In this document: piece after piece, positions 40,505 to 52,499 of the stretch
Position numbering within the stretch: position 1 is the first letter of the stretch
Layout of the letters: each line of letters begins with the position of its first letter
Notes under the pieces: generated by a model
Databases searched by the model: none
What the model was told of the DNA's origin: nothing
Seen by the model: only the letters and a program-made list of their open reading frames with translations
DNA from: Atherix ibis
Taxonomy: Eukaryota > Arthropoda > Insecta > Diptera > Athericidae
Assembly: GCA_958298945.1 (NCBI GenBank)
Contig: CATQJD010000145.1
Location: 106,001-170,000, forward strand
DNA length: 64,000 bases
Direction of reading: 5' to 3'
Program-made: the position numbers and the translations under genes

Positions 40505-43150
40505 CACGAACCAGCAAACCAATAAACTAACAAACCAACAAACAAACAAACCAACAAACCAACAAACCAACAAACCAACAAGCCAACAAACCAATAAGCC
40601 AACAAACCAACAAACCAACAAACCAACAAACCAACAAACCAAACAACCAACATAAAAACAAACCAACAAACCAACAGACCAACAAACGAACAAACGAACA
40701 AACCAACAAACAAACAAACCAACAAACCAACAAACCAACAAGCCAACAAACCAACAAGCCAACAAGCCAACAAACCAACAAACCAACAAACAAACAAACC
40801 AACAAACCAACAAACCAACAAACCAACAAGCCAACAAGTAAACAAACCAACAAGCCAACAAACGAACAAACCAACAAACCAACAAACCAACAAACCAACA
40901 AACCAACAAACCAACAAACCAACAAACCAACAAACCAACAAGCCAACAAACCAACAAACCCACAAACCAACAAACGAACAAACAAACAAACAAAAAAACC
41001 AACAAACCAACAAACCAACAAACCAACAAACCAACAAACCAACAAGCCAACAAACCAACAAACCAACAAACCAACAAGCCAATAAACCAACAAACCAACA
41101 AGCCAACAAACTAACAAACCAAGTAACCAATAAGCCAGCAAACCAACAAACCAACAAGCCAACAAACCAATAAACCAACAAACCAACAAACCAACAAACA
41201 AATAAACCAACAAACCAACAAACCAACAAACCAACAAACCAACAAACCAACAAACCAACAAACCAACAAACCAACAAACAAACAAACCAACAAACCAACA
41301 AACTAAAAAACTAACAAACCAACAAACCAACAAACCAACAAACCAACAAACCAACAAACTAACAAACCAACAAACCAACACACCAACAAACCAACCAACC
41401 AACAAATCAACAAACCAACAAACGAACAAACCAACAAACCAACAAACTAACAAACCAACAAGCCAGCAAGCCAACATACCAAGAAGCCAACAAGCCAACG
41501 AACCAACAAGCCAACAAACGAACAAACGAACAAACGAACAAGCCAACAAATCAACAAACCAACAAACCAACAAACCAACAAACCAACAAACCAACCAGCC
41601 AACAAACCAACAAACCAACAAGCGAACAAAAAAACAAACCAACAAACCAACAAGCCAACAAACCAAGAAGCCAACAAACCAACAAACCAACAAGCCAACA
41701 ATCCAACAAACCAACAAACCAACAAACCAACAAACCAACAAGCCAACAAGCCAACAAACCAACAAACCAACAAACCAATAAACCAACAAACCAACAAACC
41801 AACAAACCAACAAACCAACAAACCAACAAGCCAACAAACCAACAAACAAACAAACCAGCAAACCAACAAGCCAACAAGCCAACAAACCAACAAACCACCA
41901 AACCAACAAGCCAACAAGCCAACAAACCCACAAGCCAACAGACGAACAAACTAACAACCCAACAAACCAACAAGCCAACAAACCACAAAACCAACAAACC
42001 AACAAACCAACAAATCAACACACCAACACACCAACAAACGAACAAACCAACAAACCAACAAACCAACAAACCAACAAACCAACAAACCAACAAGCCAAAA
42101 AGCCAACAAACCAAAAAGCCAACAAACGAACAAACTAACAAACCAACAAACCAACAAGCCAACAAACCAACAAACCAACAAACCAAAAAACCAACAAAAC
42201 AACAAACCAACAAGCCAACAAACTAACAAACCAACAAACCAACAAGCCAACAAAATAACAAACCAACAACCCAACAAACCAACAAATTAACAAATCAGCA
42301 AACCAACAAACGAACAAACTAACAAACCAACAAGCCAACAAGCTAACAACCCAACATACCAACAAACCAACAAACCAACAAACAAACAAACCAACAAAAC
42401 AACAAACCAACAAACCAACAAATCAACAAACGAACTAACCAACAAACCAACAAGCCAACAAGCCAACAAACCACGAACCAACAAACCAATAAACTAACAA
42501 ACCAACAAACAAACAAACCAACAAATCAACAAACCAACAAACCAACAAGCTAACAAACCAATAAGCCAACAAACCAACAAACCAACAAACCAACAAACCA
42601 ACAAACCAACAAACCAAACAACCAACATAAAAACAAACCAACAAACCAACAGACCAACAAACGAACAAACGAACAAACCAACAAACAAACAAACCAACAA
42701 ACCAACAAACCAACAAACCAACAAGCCAACAAACCAACAAGCCAACAAGCCAACAAACCAACAAACCAACAAACAAACAAACCAACAAACCAACAAACCA
42801 ACAAACCAACAAGCCAACAAGTAAACAAACCAACAAGCCAACAAACGAACAAACCAACAAACCAACAAACCAACAAACCAACAAACCAACAAACCAACAA
42901 ACCAACAAACCAACAAGCCAACAAATAAACAAACCCACAAACCAACAAACGAACAAACAAACAAACAAAAAAACCAACAAACCAACAAACCAACAAACCA
43001 ACAAACCAACAAACCAACAAGCCAACAAGCCAACAAACCAACAAACCAACAAACCAACAAGTCAATAAACCAACAAACCAACAAGCCAACAAACTAACCA
43101 ACCAAGTAACCAATAAGCCAGCAAACCAACAAACCAACAAGCCAACAAAC
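40505..43150 (+). repeat. 2646-bp higher-order repeat, copy 1
   Basis: Landmarks recur 2646 bp downstream: CACGAACCAGC at 40505 and 43151 (with a rare CCAGC neighbour), and CACGAACC at 42472 and 45118. ATCAACACACC at 42014 and 44652 gives 2638, one octamer less. Confidence 0.87.
41779..41780. other. Paralogous empty mariner site
   Basis: The TA is in an AATAAACC unit preceded by two AAGCC units and three canonical steps, and followed by the same 52-base spacing to the next AAGCC unit as at the mariner junction. No element is present. Confidence 0.72.
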
Positions 43151-45796
43151 CACGAACCAGCAAACCAATAAACTAACAAACCAACAAACAAACAAACCAA
43201 CAAACCAACAAACCAACAAACCAACAAGCCAACAAACCAATAAGCCAACAAACCAACAAACCAACAAACCAACAAACCAACAAACCAAACAACCAACATA
43301 AAAACAAACCAACAAACCAACAGACCAACAAACGAACAAACGAACAAACCAACAAACAAACAAACCAACAAACCAACAAACCAACAAGCCAACAAACCAA
43401 CAAGCCAACAAGCCAACAAACCAACAAACCAACAAACAAACAAACCAACAAACCAACAAACCAACAAACCAACAAGCCAACAAGTAAACAAACCAACAAG
43501 CCAACAAACGAACAAACCAACAAACCAACAAACCAACAAACCAACAAACCAACAAACCAACAAACCAACAAACCAACAAACCAACAAGCCAACAAACCAA
43601 CAAACCCACAAACCAACAAACGAACAAACAAACAAACAAAAAAACCAACAAACCAACAAACCAACAAACCAACAAACCAACAAACCAACAAGCCAACAAA
43701 CCAACAAACCAACAAACCAACAAGCCAATAAACCAACAAACCAACAAGCCAACAAACTAACAAACCAAGTAACCAATAAGCCAGCAAACCAACAAACCAA
43801 CAAGCCAACAAACCAATAAACCAACAAACCAACAAACCAACAAACAAATAAACCAACAAACCAACAAACCAACAAACCAACAAACCAACAAACCAACAAA
43901 CCAACAAACCAACAAACCAACAAACAAACAAACCAACAAACCAACAAACTAAAAAACTAACAAACCAACAAACCAACAAACCAACAAACCAACAAACTAA
44001 CAAACCAACAAACCAACACACCAACAAACCAACCAAACAACAAATCAACAAACCAACAAACGAACAAACCAACAAACCAACAAACTAACAAACCAACAAG
44101 CCAGCAAGCCAACATACCAAGAAGCCAACAAGCCAACGAACCAACAAGCCAACAAACGAACAAACGAACAAACGAACAAGCCAACAAATCAACAAACCAA
44201 CAAACCAACAAACCAACAAACCAACAAACCAACCAGCCAACAAACCAACACACCAACAAGCGAACAAAAAAACAAACCAACAAACCAACAAGCCAACAAA
44301 CCAAGAAGCCAACAAACCAACAAACCAACAAGCCAACAATCCAACAAACCAACAAACCAACAAACCAACAAACCAACAAGCCAACAAGCCAACAAACCAA
44401 CAAACCAACAAACCAATAAACCAACAAACCAACAAACCAACAAACCAACAAACCAACAAACCAACAAGCCAACAAACCAACAAACAAACAAACCAGCAAA
44501 CCAACAAGCCAACAAGCCAACAAACCAACAAACCACCAAACCAACAAGCCAACAAGCCAACAAACCCACAAGCCAACAGACGAACAAACTAACAACCCAA
44601 CAAACCAACAAGCCAACAAACCACAAAACCAACAAACCAACAAACCAACAAATCAACACACCAACACACCAACAAACGAACAAACCAACAAACCAACAAA
44701 CCAACAAACCAACAAACCAACAAACCAACAAGCCAAAAAGCCAACAAACCAAAAAGCCAACAAACGAACAAACTAACAAACCAACAAACCAACAAGCCAA
44801 CAAACCAACAAACCAACAAACCAAAAAACCAACAAAACAACAAACCAACAAGCCAAAAAACTAACAAACCAACAAACCAACAAGCCAACAAGCCAACAAA
44901 ATAACAAACCAACAACCCAACAAACCAACAAATTAACAAATCAGCAAACCAACAAACGAACAAACTAACAAACCAACAAGCCAACAAGCTAACAACCCAA
45001 CATACCAACAAACCAACAAACCAACAAACAAACAAACCAACAAAACAACAAACCAACAAACCAACAAATCAACAAACGAACTAACCAACAAACCAACAAG
45101 CCAACAAGCCAACAAACCACGAACCAACAAACCAATAAACTAACAAACCAACAAACAAACAAACCAACAAATCAACAAACCAACAAACCAACAAGCTAAC
45201 AAACCAATAAGCCAACAAACCAACAAACCAACAAACCAACAAACCAACAAACCAACAAACCAAACAACCAACATAAAAACAAACCAACAAACCAACAGAC
45301 CAACAAACGAACAAACGAACAAACCAACAAACAAACAAACCAACAAACCAACAAACCAACAAACCAACAAGCCAACAAACCAACAAGCCAACAAGCCAAC
45401 AAACCAACAAACCAACAAACAAACAAACCAACAAACCAACAAACCAACAAACCAACAAGCCAACAAGTAAACAAACCAACAAGCCAACAAACGAACAAAC
45501 CAACAAACCAACAAACCAACAAACCAACAAACCAACAAACCAACAAACCAACAAACCAACAAGCCAACAAATAAACAAACCCACAAACCAACAAACGAAC
45601 AAACAAACAAACAAAAAAACCAACAAACCAACAAACCAACAAACCAACAAACCAACAAACCAACAAGCCAACAAGCCAACAAACCAACAAACCAACAAAC
45701 CAACAAGTCAATAAACCAACAAACCAACAAGCCAACAAACTAACAAACCAAGTAACCAATAAGCCAGCAAACCAACAAACCAACAAGCCAACAAAC
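43151..45796 (+). repeat. 2646-bp higher-order repeat, copy 2
   Basis: This is the tandem copy of 40505-43150. The junction falls inside a stretch where AAGTAACCAATAAGCCAGC is followed directly by the start of the next copy. It retains most single-base variants of copy 1; one difference is CAACTAACCAACC near 43091 against CTAACAAACC in the copy 2 counterpart. Confidence 0.85.
44417..44418. other. Paralogous empty mariner site
   Basis: This is the counterpart of 41779 in the second copy of the 2646-bp repeat family. The left flank from AATCC to TA is the same as at the mariner, and the spacing to the next AAGCC is 52 bases. No element is present. Confidence 0.72.
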
Positions 45797-46960
45797 CAAT
45801 AAACCAACAAACCAACAAACCAACAAACAAATAAACCAACAAACCAACAAACCAACAAACCAACAAACCAACAAACCAACAAACCAACAAACCAACAAAC
45901 CAACAAACTAACAAACAAACAAACCAACACACCAACAAACCAACCAACCAACAAATCAACAAACCAACAAACGAACAAACCAACAAACCAACAAACTAAC
46001 AAACCAACAAGCCGGCAAGCCAACATACCAACAAGCCAACAAGCCAACGAACCAACAAGCCAACAAACGAACAAACGAACAAACGAACAAGCCAACAAAT
46101 CAACAAACCAACAAACCAACAAACCAACAAACCAACAAACCAACAAACCAGCAAACCAGCAAACCAACAAGCGAACAAAAAAACAAACCAACAAACCAAC
46201 AAGCCAACAAACCAACAAACCAACAAACCAACTAATCAACAAACCAACAACCAACAAACTAACAAACCAACAAGCCAACAAACCAACAAACTAACAAGCC
46301 AACAAACCAACAAACCAACAAACGAACAAACCAACAAACCAACAAACCAAGTAACCAACAAACCAACATACCAATAAGCCAACAAGCACACAAACCACCA
46401 AACCAACAAACCAACAAGCCAATAAGCCAACAAACCAACAAACCAACAAACCAACAAACCAAGTAACCAACAAACCAACAAACCAACAAGCCAACAAGCG
46501 AACAAACCAACAAGCCAACAAACCAACAAACCAACATACAAACAAACCAACAAACCAACAAACCAACAAACCAACAAACCAACAAACCAACAAACCAACA
46601 AACCAACAAACCAACAAACCAACAAACCAACAAACCAACAAACCGACAAGCCAACAAGCCAACAGACCAACAAACCAACAAACTAATAAACCAACAAACC
46701 AACAAACCAACAAACCAACAAACCAACAAACCAACAAACAAACAAACAAACAAACCAACAAGCCAACAAACCAACAAACCAACAAACGAACAAATAAACA
46801 AACCAACAAACCAACAAGCCAACAAACCAACAAACCAACAAACCAACTAATCAACAAACCAACAACCAACAAACTAACAAACCAACAAGCCAACAAACCA
46901 ACAAACTAACAAGCCAACAAACCAACAAACCAACAAACGAACAAACCAACAAACCAAAAA
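45797..46960 (+). repeat. Satellite block related to copies at 41.1 and 43.7 kb
   Basis: The sequence following AAGTAACCAATAAGCCAGC here continues as it does at about 41.1 kb and 43.75 kb for roughly 0.4 kb. It then passes into array with AAGTAACC variants like those at 13.3 and 15.3 kb. No gene is present. Confidence 0.65.
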
Positions 46961-47700
46961 AACCAACAAACGAACAAACGAACAAACCAACAAACCGACA
47001 AACCAACAAACCAACAAACCAAAAAGCCAACAAACCAACAAACCAACAAGCCAACAAGCCAATAAACCAACAAACCAACAAACCAACAAATGAACAAACC
47101 AACAAACCAACAAGCCAACAATCCAACAAACCAACAAGCCAACAAACCAACAAACCAACAAACCAACAAACCAACAAACGAACAAGCCAACAAACCAACA
47201 AACTAAGAAACCAACAAACCAACAACCCAACAAGCCAACAAACCAACAAACCAACAAACCAACAAACCAACAAAGCAACAAACCAACAAACAAACAAACG
47301 AACAAAAACCAACAAACCAACAAGCCAACAAGCCAACAAACGAACAAACGAACAAACCAACAAACCGACAAACCAACAAACCAACAAACCAAAAAGCCAA
47401 CAAACCAACAAACCAACAAGCCAACAAGCCAATAAACCAACAAACCAACAAACCAACAAATGAACAAACCAACAAACCAACAAGCCAACAATCCAACAAA
47501 CCAACAAGCCAACAAACCAACAAACCAACAAACCAACAAACCAACAAACGAACAAGCCAACAAACCAACAAACCAAGAAACCAACAAACCAACAACCCAA
47601 CAAGACAACAAACCAACAAACCAACAAACCAACAAACCAACAAAGCAACAAACCAACAAACCAACAAACGAACAAAAACCAACAAACCAACAAGCCAACA
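46961..47700 (+). repeat. 370-bp tandem duplication
   Basis: Two adjacent copies carry AAATGAAC (landmark TGAAC at 47091 and 47461) and ACCGACAAACC (46996 and 47366) at a constant offset of 370 bp. The offset is not a multiple of 8, so each copy includes shifted-register units. Confidence 0.8.
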
Positions 47701-49356
47701 AGCCAACAAACGAACAATTCAACAATCCAACAAACCAACTAACGAGCAAACCAACAAACAAACAAACCAACAAACGAACAAACCAACAAACCAAAAAGCC
47801 AACAAGCCAACAAACCAACAAGCCAACAAATCAACAAACCAACAAACGAACAAACCAACAAACCAGCAAACCAACAAACAAAGAAACCAACAAACCAACA
47901 AGCCAACAAGCCAACAAACCAACAAGCAAACAAACCAACAAACAAATAAACCAACAAACCAACAAACCAACAAACCAACAAACCAACAAACCAACAAACC
48001 AACAAGCCAATAAGCCAACAAGCGAACAAGCCAACAAGCCAACAAACCAACAAGCCAACAAACGAACAAACCAACAAACAAACAAACCAACAAACCAACA
48101 AACCAACAAACCAACAAACGAATAAACCAACAAACCAACAAACCAACAAACCAACAAATCAACAAACCAACAAGCCAACAAACGAACAAACGAAAAAACC
48201 AACAAACCAACAAACAAACAAGCCAACAAACCAACAAACCAACAAACGAATAAACCAACAAACCAACAAACCAACAAACCAACAAACCAACAAACCAACA
48301 AACCAACAAACCAACAAACCAACAAGCCAATAAACGAACAAACGAAAAAACCAACAAACCAACAAACAAACAAGCCAACAAACCAAAAAAACAACAAACT
48401 AACAAACCAACAAACAAACAAGCCAACAAACCAAAAAACCAACAAACCAACAAACCATCAAACAAACAATCCAACAAACCAACAAACCAACTAAAGAACA
48501 AACTAACAAACCAACCAACCAACAAACCAAAAAACCACAAAACGACAAGCCAACAAGCCAACAAACCAACAAGCCAACAAACGAACAAACCAACAAACAA
48601 ACAAACAAACAAACCAACAAACCAACAAACCAAAAAACCAACAAACGAACAAACCAAAAAACCAAAAAACCACCAAACCAACAAACGACCAAACCACAAA
48701 CCAACAAACGAACAAACCAACAAACCAACAATTCATAAAACCAACAAACCAACAAACCAACAAACCAACAAACCAACAAACCAACAAACCAACAAACCAA
48801 CAAACCAATAAACTAACAAACGAACAAACCAACAAACCAACAAACAAACAAACGAACAAACCAACAAACCAACAAACCAACAAATCAACAAGCCAACAAA
48901 CCAAAAAACCAACAAGCCAACAATCCAACAAACCAACAAGCCAACAAACGAACAAACCAACAAACAAACAAACCAACAAACCAACAAACCAATAAACCAG
49001 CAAACCAACAAACGAACAAACCAACAAACCAACAAACGAACAAACCAACAAATGAACAAACCAACAAACCAACAAGCCAACAATCCAACAAACCAACAAC
49101 CCAACAAACCAACAAACCAACAAACCAATAAACAAACAAACCAACAAACCAACAAACCAACAAACGAACAAACGAACAAACGAACAAACCAACAAACAAA
49201 CAAAACAACAAACGAACAAACCAACAAACCAACAAACCAACAAATCAACAAACGAAGAAGCCAACAAGCCAACAAACCAACAAACCAACAAACCAACAAA
49301 CCAACAAACATACAAACCAACAAACCAACAAACCAACAAGCCAACAAACCAACAAA
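47701..49356 (+). repeat. Satellite block resembling 15.9-17.9 kb
   Basis: The array contains AAAGAAACC near 47880, AAAAAACCACAAAACG near 48530 and AATTCATAAAAC at 48730, in the same order as 16534, about 17150 and 17343 in the left arm. No gene is present. Confidence 0.68.
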
Positions 49357-50652
49357 CCATTAAACCACGTAACCAACAAATCAACAAACCAACAAACCAA
49401 CAAGCCAACAAGCCAACAAACCAACAAACCAACAAACCAAAAAACCAACAAACGAACAAACCAACAAACCAACAAACCAACAAACCAACAAGCCAACAAG
49501 CCAACAAGCCAACAAGCCAACAAGCCAACAAACCAACAAGCCAACAAACGAACAAACGAACAAACCAACAAACGAACAAACCAACAAACGAACAAACCAA
49601 CAAACCAACAAACCAACAAACCGAAAAACCAACAAGCCAACAACCCAACAAACCAAGTAACCAACAAACCAACAAACGAACAAACCAACAAACAAAAAAA
49701 CCAACAAACCAACAAACCAACAAACCAACAAACCAATAAACCAACAAACCAACAAACCAACAAACCAACAAACCAACAAACGAACAAACCAACAAGCCAA
49801 CAAACCAACAAACCAACAAACCAACAAGCCAACAATCCAACAAACCAACAAGCCAACAAACGAACAAACCAACAAACCAACAAACCAACAAACCAACAAA
49901 CCAACAAGCCAACAAACCAACAAACCAACAAACCAACAAACCAACAAACCAATAAACCAATAAACCAACAAGCCAACAAACCAATAAGCCAACAAACCAA
50001 CAAACCATTAAACCACGTAACCAACAAATCAACAAACCAACAAACCAACAAGCCAACAAGCCAACAAGCCAACAAACCAACAAACCAACAAACCAAAAAA
50101 CCAACAAACGAACAAACCAACAAACCAACAAACCAAAAAACCAACAAGCCAACAAGCCAACAAGCCAACAAGCCAACAAACCAACAAGCCAACAAACGAA
50201 CAAACGAACAAACCAACAAACGAACAAACCAACAAACGAACAAACCAACAAACCAACAAACCAACAAACCGAAAAACCAACAAGCCAACAACCCAACAAA
50301 CCGAGTAACCAACAAACCAACAAACGAACAAACCAACAAACAAACAAACCAACAAACCAACAAACCAACAAACCAACAAACCAACAAACCAACAAACCAA
50401 CAAACCAACAAACGAACAAACCAACAAGCCAACAAACCAACAAACCAACAAACCAACAAGCCAACAATCCAACAAACCAACAAGCCAACAAACGAACAAA
50501 CCAACAAACCAACAAACCAACAAACCAACAAACCAACAAGCCAACAAACCAACAAACCAACAAACCAACAAACCAACAAACCAATAAACCAACAAACCAA
50601 CAAACCAACAAACCAACAAACCAACAAACCAACAAGCCAACAGACCAAAAAA
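49357..50652 (+). repeat. 648-bp tandem duplication
   Basis: CCATTAAACCACGTAACC occurs at 49357 and 50005, 648 bp (81 octamers) apart. The AACCCAAC and AAGTAACC variants follow at the same offset, the second copy having GAGTAACC. By the AATCC unit (49834 and 50466) the offset is 632, two octamers less. Confidence 0.78.
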
Positions 50653-52499
50653 CCAACAAACCATCAAACCAACAAACCAACAAACCAACAAACCAACAAA
50701 CCAACAAGCCAACAACCCAACAAACCCACAAGCCAACAAACGAACAAACTAACAAACCAACAAACCAACCAGCCAACAAACCACAAAACCAACAAACCAA
50801 CAAGCCAACAAATCAACACACCAACACACCAACAAACTAACAAACCAACAAACCAACAAACCAACAAACCAACAAACCAACAAACCAACAAACCAACAAG
50901 CCAAAAAGCCAACAAACCAACAAGCCAACAAACGAACAAACTAACAAACCAACAAACCAACAAGCCAACAAACCAACAAACCAACAAACCAACAAACCAA
51001 CAAATCAACAAACCAACAAACAAACAAACCAACAAACGAACAAACTAGCAAACGAACAAACCAACAAACCAAACAGCCAACAAGCCAAAAAACCAACAAA
51101 CCAACAAACCAAAAAACGAACAAGCCAACAAACCAACAAACGAAAAAACCAACAAACAAACAAACCAACAAACCAACAAACCAACAAACCAACAAACCAA
51201 CAAACCAACAAACCAACAAACCAACAAACGAACAAACCAACAAACCAACAAACCAACAAAGGAACAAACCAACAAACCCACAAACCAACAAACCAACAAA
51301 CAAACAAACCAACAAACCAACAAACTAACAAATCAACAAACGAACAAACTAACAAACCAAGAAACCAACAAACCAACAAACTAACAAACCAACAAACCAA
51401 CAAACCAACAAACCAAGAAGCCAAAAAACCAACAAACAAACATGCCAACAAACCAACAAACCAACAAACCAAGAAACGAACAAACCAACCAACAAACAAA
51501 CCAACAAACAAACAAACCAACAAACCAACAAACCAACAAACAAACAAACCAACAAACCAAAAAGCCAACAAACCAACAAACCAACAAACCAACAAGCCCA
51601 CAAGCCAACAAGCCAACAAAATAATAAACCAACAACCCAATAAACCACCAAATTGACAAACCAGCAAACCAACAAACGAACAAACTAATAAACCAACAAG
51701 CCAACAAGCCAACAAGCCAACAAACCAAAAAGCCAACAAACCAACAAACCAACAAAAAAACAAACCAACAAACCAACAAACCAACAAACCAACAAACCAA
51801 CAAACGAACAAACCAACAAACCAACAAGCCAACAAGCCAACCAACCAACAAACCAACAAACCAATAAACCAACAAACCAACAAACCAACAAACCAACAAA
51901 CCAACAAACCAACAAACGAACAAACCAACAAACCAACACGCCAACAAGACAACAAACCAACAAACCAACAAACCAACAAACCAAGTAACCAACAAAAAAA
52001 CAAACCAACAAACCAACAAACCAACAAACCAACAAACCAAGTAACCAACAAAAAAACAAACCAACAAACCAACAAACAAACAAACCAACCAGCCAACAAG
52101 CCAACAAACCAACAAACCAACAAACCAACAAACCGACAAACCAACAAGCCAACAAGCCAACAAAAATACAAGCCAACAAACGAACAAACCAACAAACCAA
52201 CAAACCAACAAGCTAACAAACCAACAAACCAACAAACCAACAAACCAACAAACCAACAAGCCAACAAACCAACAAACCCACAAACCAACAAACGAACAAA
52301 CCAACAAACAAGCAAACGAACAAATTAACAAACCAACAAACCCACAAACCAACAAGCCAACAAGCCAACAAACCAACAAACCAACAAACCAACAAACCAA
52401 CAAACCAACAAGCCAACAAGCCAACAAACCAATAAACCAATAAACCAACAAACCAACAAACCAACAAATGAACAAACCAACAAACCAACAAGCCAACAA
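50653..52499 (+). repeat. Mixed satellite block
   Basis: This is octamer array with the ATCAACACACC landmark at 50812, a cluster of AATAATAAACC and AATTGACAAACC variants near 51621-51660, and two AAGTAACCAACAAAAAAAC units near 51984 and 52041. No gene or mobile element was seen. Confidence 0.7.

Noticed and set aside
51600..51670. T-bearing cluster near AATTGACAAACC as a possible transposon remnant
   Set aside because: Every unit is still a one- or two-base variant of the octamer in register, with no terminal repeats or foreign sequence.
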